64,000 bases of DNA, taken from positions 62,001-126,000 of the forward strand of contig CAWGCJ010000020.1 in the NCBI GenBank assembly GCA_963821095.1, read 5' to 3'. Each line of letters begins with the position of its first letter. Position 1 is the stretch's first letter. A model generated the notes under the pieces. The model worked only from the letters and a program-made list of their open reading frames with translations, had not been told where the DNA came from and searched no databases. The stretch comes from CAVPHV01 sp963821095. GTDB taxonomy: Bacteria; Actinomycetota; Acidimicrobiia; Spongiisociales; UBA5794. Made by a program: the position numbers and the translations under genes. Positions 29,954-41,367 of this stretch are shown piece by piece.

Positions 29954-30794
29954 ATGGATATCACATTGGTGGGCCCGGGCCGGGCAGGGATGGCGCTCGC
30001 CCTCGCAGCTTTCGAGGCCGGGCACGTCGTTTCCGGGGTCCTGGGCACCTCGCGGGTAGCCGCGGAGTCGGCTGCGGCAGCCGTCGGTGCCGCTCCACTC
30101 ATGGCCGGCGAACCGCTCGGGAGCGGCGATCTGCTCGTGATCGCGGTGCGCGATGCGCAGATCCGAGAGGTCGCCGATACCCTCGTCCGCCGACGTCGCC
30201 GGCTTTGGCGCCGCGGTCCATCTCTCCGGGCTTGCTCCCATCGACACGCTGGCGGCGATCGAGGCCGCCGGCCCTGCGATCGGCTCATTCCACCCGCTCC
30301 AAACACTGCCCACCCCCGAGGCCGGAGCGGCGCGGCTGTCGGGGGCGTGGATCGGAGTGACGGCAGATGAACCGCTCCGCAGCGGCCTCCATTCGTTTGC
30401 CGTGTCCCTCGGCGCCCGTCCTTTTGACGTGCCCGACGATGCCAAGGCCCTCTACCACGCTGCGGCCGCCGCAGCCGCCAACTTCCCGCTCGCTGCGCTG
30501 ACCATGGCGCACGATTTGTTCCGCACCGCCGGGGTGCCGTTCGAAGCCGCCCGCCCGCTGGTCGAGGCCGTCGTTGCCAACGCCTTCGAGCTCGGGCCCC
30601 GCGCTGCGCTGACCGGACCGGTCGCTCGTGGTGACTCGGCTACGGTGGCGGCCCAACTGCGGGCGGTGCGCGATGCCGAAGCCGATTGGCTCGGGCCGTT
30701 CGAGGTCTTCGTCGAGGTGTTGGCGCGCCTCGTCGGTAGGGGAGTGGAGTTCAGCGAGTTGATCGATGCCATCGAGGAGGAACCGACCAAGTGA
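29954..30794 (+). CDS. Rossmann-fold DUF2520 protein (one frame disruption)
   Basis: Putative NAD(P)-binding protein of the Rossmann plus DUF2520 family, the neighbour of panC in actinobacteria (Rv3603c-like). The N-terminus ITLVGPGRAGMALALAAF has GPGRAG; the C-terminal helical domain includes YHAAAAAAANFPLAALTMA. The frame shifts +1 at 30184-30189; removing one base joins DTL-(V/A)-ADVAGFGAAVHLSGL. Corrected length is about 279 residues. ATG 29954 has GAGGAG upstream, and TACACT at 29897-29902 could be its -10. The biochemical role is unknown. Confidence 0.82.
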
Positions 30795-31696
30795 ACCTAG
30801 TTTCCACCTTTGCTGCAGCTCGGGAGAGTTCTGTCGGACGAGTTGGTCTCGTGCCGACCATGGGTTTTCTCCACGAGGGACATCTCTCCTTGCTCGAGTC
30901 GCTGCGCCCCCAGTGCGACACCCTGCTGATGAGCCTGTTCGTCAACCCGCTCCAGTTCGGCCCGACTGAAGACCTCTCTCGGTATCCACGCGACCTCGAT
31001 CGGGACGTCGCGCTCGCCGAGTCCGCCGGCGTCGACGTGGTGTTCGCCCCAGACCTCGAGGAGATGTATCCGGAGCCGCCGGCCACCTCGGTCAGCGTCG
31101 CCGACCTGGCCTTTCGGCTGGACGGCGAACGTCGGCCCGGGCACTTCAAGGGAGTTGCCACTGTGGTCGCCAAGCTGCTCGCCGGCCTCCAGCCTGACGT
31201 CGCCGCGTTCGGCCGCAAGGACGCCCAGCAACTCGCCATCATTCGCCGGATGGTCGCCGACCTCTCGTTTCCCACCGCGGTGGTCGGCTGCCCCATCGTG
31301 CGCGAGGTGGACGGTCTGGCGTTGTCGAGCCGAAACACCTACCTGAACGAGGAGGAGCGCGGAGCGGCAGTGTCCCTTTCCCGTGGGTTGATGGCGGCCG
31401 CAGACGCCGTCGCCGAGGGAGAGCGAGACAGCCGGTCCCTCGAAGCATTTGCGCTGGGTGCCATGGCCTCGGCCGGAGGCGTGGAGGCGGAGTACGCCGA
31501 ACTTGCGTCGCAACACGAAGTGTCCCGTCTCACCGAACTCGATCGTCCGGCCTTTCTGGCCGTCGCCGCCAAGGTCGGCTCGACCCGGCTCATCGACAAC
31601 GTCCACTTCGACTGGGACTCGACCGGAGTTGTCGCCGACCGTGGCATCAGACTCACTGCTCCCAGCGTCCTGTACAGCCGATCCGAGGAGGCGTGA
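30791..31696 (+). CDS. panC: Pantothenate synthetase
   Basis: Condenses pantoate and beta-alanine with ATP. 301 residues with VPTMGFLHEGH near residue 19, SLFVNPLQFGPTEDLSRYPR, GRKDAQQLAIIRRM and LALSSRNTYL. The GTG overlaps the previous stop (GTGA). panD, which supplies beta-alanine and normally follows panC in actinobacteria, is absent; coaX follows directly. Confidence 0.94.
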   Translation: MNLVSTFAAARESSVGRVGLVPTMGFLHEGHLSLLESLRPQCDTLLMSLFVNPLQFGPTEDLSRYPRDLDRDVALAESAGVDVVFAPDLEEMYPEPPATSVSVADLAFRLDGERRPGHFKGVATVVAKLLAGLQPDVAAFGRKDAQQLAIIRRMVADLSFPTAVVGCPIVREVDGLALSSRNTYLNEEERGAAVSLSRGLMAAADAVAEGERDSRSLEAFALGAMASAGGVEAEYAELASQHEVSRLTELDRPAFLAVAAKVGSTRLIDNVHFDWDSTGVVADRGIRLTAPSVLYSRSEEA

Positions 31697-32469
31697 TGCT
31701 GCTCGCCATCGACATCGGCAACACGCAGACTGTCGCCGGACTCTTCTCCGGAGAGGAACTCGTCGGCCATTGGCGGCTCCACACCGACAAGGACCGCACC
31801 TCTGACGAGACCCGGTTGTGGCTGCGCTCTCTGCTCGAGATGGAAGGCTTCTCGCCCGACCAACTCGAGGGCGTAGTCGTCTCCAGCGTGGTGCCGTCGG
31901 TGACGGCCCGGTTCCGCGCCGTCGGTTCGAGGATGACCGGCGGCGAGGTCGTTGTGATCGAGCCGGGGGTCAAGACCGGGATGCCGATCCTGATCGACAA
32001 TCCACGGGAGGTCGGCGCCGACCGGGTGGTGAACTCGGTGGCCGCCCGCCAACGCTACGGCTCACCGGTCATCGTGGTGGACTTCGGGACGTCGACCAAC
32101 TTCGACGTCGTGGGGCCCGATGGCGCCTACCTCGGTGGCGCGATCGCGCCCGGTCTCGTCATCGCGACCAACGCCCTCATCGCCGGGGCGGCCGCGCTGC
32201 GCAACGTCGAGTTCCTTCCGCCTCGGTCGCCGATCGGGAAGGGGACCGTCGAGGCGATCCAAAGTGGCGCGTTGTACGGCCACGCCGGTCTGGTCGACGG
32301 GATCATGGAGCGGCTGGCCGCCGAGGTCGAAGGCGAAGTCATCCGCGTCGCCACCGGCGGGCTGGCCTCTACCATCGTGCCGCACTGCCGCAGCGTCGAG
32401 ATCATCGACGAATTCCTCACCCTCGACGGGCTGCGTCTGATCTACGAGATGAACGGCGAATCCGCATGA
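31696..32469 (+). CDS. coaX: Type III pantothenate kinase
   Basis: First step of CoA synthesis from pantothenate. 257 residues of the ASKHA fold: LLAIDIGNTQTVAGLF at the start, GADRVVNSVAA, VVDFGTSTNFDVV and GGAIAPGL. I chose ATG 31696, which shares a base with the panC stop and has GAGGAGG 4 nt upstream; GTG at 31693 is too close to that site. The stop overlaps the lysS ATG. Confidence 0.92.
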   Translation: MLLAIDIGNTQTVAGLFSGEELVGHWRLHTDKDRTSDETRLWLRSLLEMEGFSPDQLEGVVVSSVVPSVTARFRAVGSRMTGGEVVVIEPGVKTGMPILIDNPREVGADRVVNSVAARQRYGSPVIVVDFGTSTNFDVVGPDGAYLGGAIAPGLVIATNALIAGAAALRNVEFLPPRSPIGKGTVEAIQSGALYGHAGLVDGIMERLAAEVEGEVIRVATGGLASTIVPHCRSVEIIDEFLTLDGLRLIYEMNGESA

Positions 32470-34007
32470 TCGACGACGGTACGACTGACCAGGAGCCCGG
32501 CGACGAGCAAGTGGACCACGAAGGGGTGCCGCTGGCCGATCACCCGTTGACCGCGGGTCGGCTCGCCCAGCACGTCGATCGGCTCGCCGGCGACGGCTAC
32601 CCGTATCGGTTCGAGCGTTCGGCGACGGCTGCCGAACTCCACGACCGGTATGGCGATCTCGAGCCGGGGACGGAGACCGAGGACGAGGTGGCGGTGGCGG
32701 GCCGGGTCATGCTGCTGCGTTCGTTCGGCAAGTTGACCTTCGTGACGCTGGCCGACGTGAGCGGCCGCATCCAGCTGTTCATCGACCGCCGCAGCATCGG
32801 CGACGAAGGCCATCGCACGGTTCGGCGAGGTCGATTTGGGAGATTGGGTCGGCGCCTCCGGCGCGGTGATGACGACCAAGAAGGGCGAGTTGTCGGTGCG
32901 GGTGACCGACTTCGAGTTGCTCCAGAAGAGCCTGCGGCCGCTGCCGGACAAGTGGCACGGGCTGCAGGACGTCGAGCTGCGGAGTCGGCGTCGGTACATC
33001 GACTTGATGGTCAACGAGGACGCCCGCCGGGTTGCACTGGTTCGTGCCGGGGTCGTCTCCGAACTTCGGCGCCAATTCGAGCAACGTGGCTACGTCGAGG
33101 TCGAGACCCCCGTGCTGCTCAGCCAGGCGACGGGGGCACTGGCGCGGCCGTTTCAGACCGAGCACAACGCGCTCGGGATGGACATGTACCTGCGGATCGC
33201 CACGGAGCTGTTCCTGAAGCGACTCGTTGTCGGCGGGCTGGAGCGGGTGTTCGAGATCGGCCGGATCTTCCGCAACGAGGGGGTCGACTCCACCCACAAC
33301 CCCGAGTTCACGATGCTCGAGTCGTACGAGGCATTCGCCGACTACGGCGACATCGCCACCATGGTCGAGGAGATGCTGGTTGCGGGTGGCGCTCCAAGTG
33401 ACCGGATCGACGGAGATCATCTACCAGGGACGACCGGTCGACCTGACGCCGCCGTTCCGCCGCGTCCGGATGGTCGATCTGGTTGCGGAGGCGGTGGGCG
33501 AGTCGGTCGACTTCGCTCGCCCCCCGAGCGAGATGCAGGGAATGGCCCGCCGCTACGGGGTCGAGCCGGAGGGGATGTGGGGCCACGGCAAGATCATCGA
33601 GGTGCTGTTCGACGCGCTGGTCGCGGACGAGATCTGGGAACCGACCTATCGTGATGGACCACCCCAAGGAGATCTCGCCGCTGGCGCGGGTGCATCGCGA
33701 CGACCCCAACCTCACCGAGCGCTGGGAGCTGTTCATCGCCGGCGCCGAGTACGCCAACGCCTTCTCCGAGTTGAACGACCCGCTCGACCAGCGGGAGCGG
33801 TTCGAGGCCCAAGCCATGGCGCGGGCGGAGGGTGACGATGAGGCTCACCCCATCGACGAGGACTACCTGCTGGCCCTCGAGTACGGCCTCCCGCCGACCG
33901 GTGGCCTGGGGATCGGTGTCGACCGCCTCGTGATGCTCCTCACCGACCAGCACCACATCCGCGAAGTGATCTTGTTTCCAACGCTGCGACCCGAGCATGG
34001 CTCGTGA
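32466..34007 (+). CDS. lysS: Lysyl-tRNA synthetase, class II (three frame disruptions)
   Basis: Class II LysRS: OB-fold anticodon-binding domain (VAGRVMLLRSFGKLTFVTL), then class II motif 2 (FEIGRIFRNEGVDSTHNPEF) and motif 3 (GLGIGVDRLVMLL). The frame shifts +1 at about 32813 (restoring GHARFGEVDLGDWVGASG), at 33380-33382 (MLVRVALQVTGS) and at 33647-33650 (EPTYVMDHPKEISPLA). Corrected length is about 512 residues, normal. ATGA couples it to coaX. Three shifts in an essential gene argue for sequence error rather than decay. lsr2, usually downstream, is absent. Confidence 0.9.
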
Positions 34008-34015
34008 GCGGTGCG

Positions 34016-34058
34016 GCAGTTCCGGAGGAACTGCGGACGGACCGGCGGAGCCGGTCCG
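34016..34058 (+). terminator. Double hairpin terminator after lysS
   Basis: Two adjacent perfect hairpins with identical GGA loops: GCAGTTCC/GGAACTGC at 34016-34034 and CGGACCGGC/GCCGGTCCG at 34038-34058, followed by CGACTTTTCC. The short T-run makes the second a plausible intrinsic terminator. Confidence 0.75.
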
Positions 34059-34100
34059 CGACTTTTCCGACGCTGCGACCCGAGAGCGGCTAGCGCAATA

Positions 34101-34502
34101 GTGTCCATCAACTACGAGTGGCGTGGTGGGTTTGCCGACGCCGAGGTCAACGAACTCCATGCGGATGCCTTCGAGCATCGCCTCTTCGACGATGACTGGC
34201 AGACGTTGCTCGCCGACCACAGCCTTGGCTGGGTGACCGCCCGGCGTGACGGTGGACTCGTGGGGTTTGTCTATGTCGTGTGGGATGGCCAGATCCATGC
34301 CTGGCTGCAGGACGTGATCGTGTCATCCCGGGCTCGCCACCAGGGGATCGGCACCCATCTGGTCGCCATTGCCCGCCGCGGCGCCGCCGATGCCGGCTGT
34401 GAGTGGCTCCACGTCGACTTCGACGACGACCTCGCTCCGTTCTACCTGGAGGCCGGCGGCTTCTCACCGACGAGCGCCGGACTCATCAATCTGAAGGAGT
34501 AG
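34101..34502 (+). CDS. GNAT family N-acetyltransferase
   Basis: 133 residues. The acetyl-CoA-binding motif A is VIVSSRARHQGIGTHLVAIA (R-x-x-G-x-G/A variant), followed by FYLEAGGFSPT, typical of GNAT enzymes. GTG 34101 is the first start after the lysS terminator that leaves a normal domain. The acceptor is unknown. It converges on the dehalogenase-like gene, with a 6-nt gap. Confidence 0.85.
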   Translation: MSINYEWRGGFADAEVNELHADAFEHRLFDDDWQTLLADHSLGWVTARRDGGLVGFVYVVWDGQIHAWLQDVIVSSRARHQGIGTHLVAIARRGAADAGCEWLHVDFDDDLAPFYLEAGGFSPTSAGLINLKE

Positions 34503-34508
34503 GCAACG

Positions 34509-35405
34509 TCAGTCGCCCCAGGTCTCGAGGGCGGCTCGTGCGACCGGCCCGCCCCACTCCTGGACGAAGTGCCCGGCATCATCGACTCGCATCGGTTCGG
34601 GGCAGCCTCGGATCACGGCGTGGACGCGCTCCATCACCGGCGCGCCAAGGACCGGGTCCATCTTCCCGATCGCCATGAACGACGGTCCGTCGAACTCCTC
34701 CCGCCACCATTGCATGGCCCGGCGCGACACGGCGACCCCGTCCATCTCAGGGTCGGTGGGTACGAGCGAAGGAAACGTTCGCACCCCTGCTTTGTACTTC
34801 GGCCCCGGGAAGGGGGCGTCATAGGCGGCAATCTCCTCCGACGTGAGATGGGGAGTGCCCCCTGCGATCAACCGCCCGACGTCGAGGTCGGGGGTGTTCG
34901 CCACGAACTCCCGCCACGCTACAAAGCCATCACTCGGCTTGGAACCAACACCAAACCCTGTGTTCATGATCAGGAGGCGGCTGATTCGCTCGGGGAACTC
35001 GACGGGGAGGGTCAAGCCGAGCAGTCCGCCCCAATCCTGAACGACCAGAGTGATGTCGGTCAGGTCGAGGGCCTCGACAAGGGCCAGTAGGGCGTTGCGG
35101 TGGAAGTCCCAGGTGTAGACGGAGTCGGCGACCGGCTTGTCCGAGCGCCCGAATCCAAAGAAGTCCGGGGCAACGACCCGGGCCCCCGACGCCAGGAACA
35201 CCGGGATCATCCTCCTGTACAGATAGGCCCATGTGGGCTCCCCGTGGAGGCATAGGAACACGGGAGCATCGGCCGGCCCTTCGTCCACGTAGTGCATTCG
35301 CAGCCCCACGTAGCCGGGGAGAGAATCGGTGTAGCGCGGGGCATACGGCCAACCCGGCAGGTCGGCAAACCGAGAATCGTCGGTGCGCAGTGTTTGAATC
35401 GCCAT
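34509..35405 (-). CDS. Haloalkane dehalogenase-like alpha/beta hydrolase
   Basis: 298 residues. HGEPTWAYLYR (oxyanion region) and VVQDWGGLLG (nucleophile Asp followed by the halide-binding Trp) are the hallmarks of subfamily I haloalkane dehalogenases; epoxide hydrolases usually have HDWGG. The catalytic His is in DDAGHFVQE near the C-terminus. Hydrolytic cleavage of carbon-halogen bonds is therefore the best guess, but related hydrolases share these motifs. ATG 35405 is 6 nt from a TATCGT box, suggesting a leaderless mRNA. Base composition is like the neighbours, so recent transfer is not evident. Confidence 0.82.
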   Translation of the reverse strand: MAIQTLRTDDSRFADLPGWPYAPRYTDSLPGYVGLRMHYVDEGPADAPVFLCLHGEPTWAYLYRRMIPVFLASGARVVAPDFFGFGRSDKPVADSVYTWDFHRNALLALVEALDLTDITLVVQDWGGLLGLTLPVEFPERISRLLIMNTGFGVGSKPSDGFVAWREFVANTPDLDVGRLIAGGTPHLTSEEIAAYDAPFPGPKYKAGVRTFPSLVPTDPEMDGVAVSRRAMQWWREEFDGPSFMAIGKMDPVLGAPVMERVHAVIRGCPEPMRVDDAGHFVQEWGGPVARAALETWGD

Positions 35406-35411
35406 GGGGCA

Positions 35412-35417
35412 ACGATA
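35412..35417 (-). promoter_or_regulatory. Candidate -10 box, leaderless start of the dehalogenase-like gene
   Basis: Minus-strand TATCGT ends exactly 6 nt before the ATG at 35405. No Shine-Dalgarno is present. Confidence 0.45.
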
Positions 35418-35489
35418 GCGAGCGACCTTGTTGGATTTTGGCCGCTGCAGAGCGCATTAGCGTGGCTCCTGATGACAAGGGGATGAGCG

Positions 35490-37421
35490 ATGACGACGAC
35501 GGCACCATACGGTTCATGGGACTCGCCGATCACGGCTGAGATGCTCACCAGCAGCGCGATCCGGCTCAGTCAGGTCGAACACGTTCAGGGCGTCACATAC
35601 TGGATTGAGTCCCGCCCCCTGGAGGGGGGCCGGTCGGTCATCGTGAGCAGGAAGGCCGACGGGGCGACCCGCGATGTGACTCCGCCCGAGATGGATTCGC
35701 GGTCGCGAGCGAATGAGTACGGCGGGGGCGCCTACGGGGTCTCCGGCGGTGCCGTCGTTTCGTGCAACTTCGTCGACCAGCGGGTCTACCGACTCGACGG
35801 CAAGGAGCCCGTCGCCATCACCCCCGAACCGAAGATCCCGGCAGGAGACCGCTACGCCGATTTTGCGTTCCATGGCGACCTGATCATCGCGGTGCGCGAG
35901 CGGCACCACAAGAATCGGGAGCCGACCAACACCCTTGTGGTCTTCCCAACGGACGGCTCGGCGGCTCCCAAAGTGATTGCCTCGGGCCACGACTTCTTCT
36001 CCTCGCCGCGGGTCAGCCCGGACGGCAATCGGCTTGCCTGGCTGGCCTGGGACCATCCGAACATGCCGTGGGACGGCACGGGACTCTGGGTTGGTGCCCT
36101 TGACGGCGACGGATCCGTGTCTGAGCCCGAGCGGGTCGCCGGGGGCATCGATGAATCGATCTTCCAGCCGGAGTGGTCTCCCGACGGCGAGCTGCACTTC
36201 GTCTCCGATCGCACCGGATGGTGGAACCTATATCGGATCCGTGATGGCGAGGACGGCGACATCTATCCCGCAGAGGCCGAGTTTGGTTTTCCCCAGTGGG
36301 TGTTCGCGATGCGTTCGTATCGCTTCGACGCCGATGGCAGGATCGTCTGCGTCTACACCAGGGGTGGGCATGAGGGACTCGCCACTCTCGACCACGGCAC
36401 GCTCACTACGGTCGAGTTCGACCGTGACACCATCGGGTCGTCTCTGGCGATCGGCCGCAAGGAGGTGTTCCTCATCGCCGGCAGCCACGCCGACCCGATG
36501 GGACTCGTGAGGGTCGATCTGGTCACGAGCAAGTCCGAGACGATCCTGTCGAGCCAATCCATCGATGTGGATCATGGGTTCCTTTCCAAGCCCGAGACCA
36601 TCGAGTTCCCGACCCGCGATGGCGCCACCGCTCACGCCTTCTACTACCCCCCTACGAACCCACACTTTGTGGGCCCCGACGACGAGTTGCCGCCGTTGCT
36701 GGTGGTCAGCCATGGCGGTCCGACCAGCGCGACCACTGCGGAGCTGTCGCTGGCCAACCAGTTCTGGACCAGCCGTGGCTTCGCCCTAGTTGACGTCAAC
36801 TACAGAGGTTCGACCGGGTACGGGCGGGCATACCGCGAGGCCCTCAACGGCAATTGGGGAGTTGTCGACACCGACGACTGCATTGCCGCAGCTCGATATC
36901 TCGCCGCGGGCGGTCACGTCGACGGTGAACGGATGGCGATTCGAGGAGGATCCGCCGGCGGATATACGACGCTGTGCGCGCTCACGTTCCACGACGTGTT
37001 CGCAGCGGGTGCGTCTTACTTCGGAGTCGGCGACTTGATCGCCCTCGCCGAGATGACCCACAAGTTTGAGTCTCGCTATCTCGACTCGATGGTCGGGCCC
37101 TACCCGGAAACCGAGGATCTCTACCGATTGCGCTCGCCGCTGAACCACACCGACGAACTCTCGTGCCCGGTCATTCTGTTCCAGGGACTCGATGACAAGG
37201 TGGTGCCCCCATCGCAAGCCGAAGACATGGTCGCTGCCCTCGATGCGAAGGGCTTGCCCTATGCCTTTGTCGCATTCGAAGGAGAGGGTCACGGTTTCCG
37301 CAGGGCGCAGAACATCGAAGCAGCCGCCGAAGCCGAGCTCAGCTTCTACGGCCAAGTCTTCGACTTCACTCCGGCCGGAGACATCCCCCCGGTACGGATC
37401 CACAACGAAGACGCGTTGTAG
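35490..37421 (+). CDS. S9 family prolyl oligopeptidase-type peptidase
   Basis: 643 residues, no signal peptide. An N-terminal beta-propeller of about 370 residues (WD-like repeats such as SPRVSPDGNRLAWLAWDHP) is followed by the alpha/beta-hydrolase domain with the nucleophile in GGSAGGYTTL near residue 490, the Asp in GLDDKVVPPSQ and the His in GEGHGFRR. This is the acylaminoacyl-peptidase/dipeptidyl-peptidase branch of S9. AAGGGG sits 6 nt before the ATG. A four-codon open frame (ATG at 35472, stop overlapping this ribosome site) precedes it. Confidence 0.9.
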   Translation: MTTTAPYGSWDSPITAEMLTSSAIRLSQVEHVQGVTYWIESRPLEGGRSVIVSRKADGATRDVTPPEMDSRSRANEYGGGAYGVSGGAVVSCNFVDQRVYRLDGKEPVAITPEPKIPAGDRYADFAFHGDLIIAVRERHHKNREPTNTLVVFPTDGSAAPKVIASGHDFFSSPRVSPDGNRLAWLAWDHPNMPWDGTGLWVGALDGDGSVSEPERVAGGIDESIFQPEWSPDGELHFVSDRTGWWNLYRIRDGEDGDIYPAEAEFGFPQWVFAMRSYRFDADGRIVCVYTRGGHEGLATLDHGTLTTVEFDRDTIGSSLAIGRKEVFLIAGSHADPMGLVRVDLVTSKSETILSSQSIDVDHGFLSKPETIEFPTRDGATAHAFYYPPTNPHFVGPDDELPPLLVVSHGGPTSATTAELSLANQFWTSRGFALVDVNYRGSTGYGRAYREALNGNWGVVDTDDCIAAARYLAAGGHVDGERMAIRGGSAGGYTTLCALTFHDVFAAGASYFGVGDLIALAEMTHKFESRYLDSMVGPYPETEDLYRLRSPLNHTDELSCPVILFQGLDDKVVPPSQAEDMVAALDAKGLPYAFVAFEGEGHGFRRAQNIEAAAEAELSFYGQVFDFTPAGDIPPVRIHNEDAL

Positions 37422-37459
37422 GCGAGGGAGGGTGCAGCCGCGCGGCTCGGCGGAGAGCG

Positions 37460-38455
37460 CTAGTGCCGCGCTGCTTCGACCCGGTCCAACAGGTACCGGT
37501 CCAGGTTTCGCAGCACGGGCGTGATCGGATTCTCCGCGATGCGGGCCGCGGCCTTTTCGGCGACTCGGAGTCGCTCGGTTGCCTCGTCGAGCACCTGGTC
37601 GACGTAACCACCTTCGACGACGAGTGCGATGACCCGATCAATGTCTTCACGCTCGTAGGGGAGTGTTCGGCTCAGGATGTTCCTGATCTCTGCGCCGTTT
37701 GGTCCGCTCGCGGCGTACAGGACGGGCAGAGTAAAGGTTCCCTCGCCGATGTCGCTGCCGGCCGGCTTGCCGAGAAAAGCTTCGTCGGCGATGAGGTCGA
37801 GCACGTCGTCTGCCATCTGGAACACGATCCCCATCTCCCACGCCCACTCGGAGACGGCTTCGATGGTTTCTCGATCGGCGCCGGCGGTGAGTGCGCCGAG
37901 TCGGGCGGAGGTTCGAATCAGACTGGCCGTCTTGCCGCCGACCACGGCGAGGTACTCCTGGGGGCCGTGATCGATGTCGCCCTCGAGTTGGAGTTCGAGC
38001 ACCTGGCCTTCGCACAGGGTTGCGTATGTCTGAGCGACGAGGGTCACGGCTTCCTCCCCGAGGGGTGCCGCCACCTCGGACGCCTTGGCCAATAGGAAGT
38101 CACCGCCGAGAATGGCTGCGGTGTTGTTCCACTCGAAGTTGACCGATGGAACTCCGTGACGAGTGTCCGAGTTGTCGATCACGTCGTCGTGATAGAGCGA
38201 GCCGGCGTGGACCAACTCCACGGCGACACCAGCTTCGACGGGCGGCGTTCCCCGCTCAGGACCGAGCTCGGCGGCTACCTGCGCCAGCAAGGGGCGATAC
38301 CGCTTGCCGCCGGCGAGGAGGAGGTGTTGGGCGACCTCGGTGAGAAAAGGAGTCTGCGCAGTCGTGACCTCGATCAGCCGGTCCTCAACGCGCGCCAGCC
38401 TTTCCCAAACCCGGGGAATGGGAACCAGCTCGCGAAACACCGGTTGGTCGACCAT
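37460..38455 (-). CDS. Polyprenyl diphosphate synthase
   Basis: 331 residues, trans-isoprenyl diphosphate synthase. The first Asp-rich motif is YHDDVIDNSD and the second is MADDVLD, with GGKRYRPLLAQVAAEL near the start. It builds a long-chain prenyl diphosphate, probably for menaquinone or carrier lipids; chain length cannot be read off. The ATG at 38453-38455 is preceded on the minus strand by TAACCT with 7-nt spacing. It is divergent from clpC. Confidence 0.9.
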   Translation of the reverse strand: MVDQPVFRELVPIPRVWERLARVEDRLIEVTTAQTPFLTEVAQHLLLAGGKRYRPLLAQVAAELGPERGTPPVEAGVAVELVHAGSLYHDDVIDNSDTRHGVPSVNFEWNNTAAILGGDFLLAKASEVAAPLGEEAVTLVAQTYATLCEGQVLELQLEGDIDHGPQEYLAVVGGKTASLIRTSARLGALTAGADRETIEAVSEWAWEMGIVFQMADDVLDLIADEAFLGKPAGSDIGEGTFTLPVLYAASGPNGAEIRNILSRTLPYEREDIDRVIALVVEGGYVDQVLDEATERLRVAEKAAARIAENPITPVLRNLDRYLLDRVEAARH

Positions 38456-38462
38456 GGGTTAG

Positions 38463-38468
38463 AGGTTA
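38463..38468 (-). promoter_or_regulatory. Candidate -10 box of the polyprenyl synthase gene
   Basis: Minus-strand TAACCT ends 7 nt before the ATG at 38455, compatible with a leaderless or nearly leaderless transcript. Confidence 0.4.
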
Positions 38469-38666
38469 ACGGCACCGCCGGCGCTGTTGCGTCCGAGATT
38501 CACGGCGATGCAACGTCACCCGGGCCCACGACCAGGGGCCACTTGGGTTGTCGACGGCTGCACCCACATTGTTCCGCTTCACATCGGCCGATTTGTGGCC
38601 GAAACTGGAGGGTGAGCATCGCCACGGGCCAAACCATCCCATCGGGGGGTAGGAACAGCCCGTCGC

Positions 38667-38672
38667 TATACT
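38667..38672 (+). promoter_or_regulatory. Candidate -10 box for clpC
   Basis: TATACT is 55 nt upstream of the clpC GTG. No TTGACA-like -35, CIRCE, HAIR or ClgR-type operator was recognised in this 272-nt gap. Confidence 0.4.
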
Positions 38673-38727
38673 CACCGAACCGCATGGGAGAACCCGTGTG
38701 CTGCAAGGTCTACTGAGGTGAAGCAAG

Positions 38728-41235
<2,508 letters not shown>

Positions 41236-41317
41236 ACTTCCAGAGTCTTCTGGCCTGTTCGAAAGGGTCCGAGACTTCGCACGGTTGCGCCCACCTGGGC
41301 TACCATTCCGAAGGTGA

Positions 41318-41337
41318 GATCCGTGCGTGCACGGATC
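41318..41337. promoter_or_regulatory. Perfect 20-nt palindrome upstream of the nucleoside-uptake operon
   Basis: GATCCGTGC GT GCACGGATC lies 30 nt before the BMP lipoprotein ATG, between the region expected to hold the promoter and the ribosome site (GGAGGAGG). Its position and symmetry suit a repressor operator; an mRNA hairpin is the alternative. Confidence 0.45.
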
Positions 41338-41367
41338 GTTTGATCCCCAGGAGGAGGAATCCCTTTC

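Noticed and set aside
31818..32465. Upstream extension of the lysS frame across coaX
   Set aside because: The Arg-rich translation lies fully over coaX; lysS starts at the ATGA overlap at 32466.
41236..41367. A purine or other riboswitch upstream of the nucleoside operon
   Set aside because: The gap is short and I could not find a conserved aptamer core; only the 20-nt palindrome stands out.
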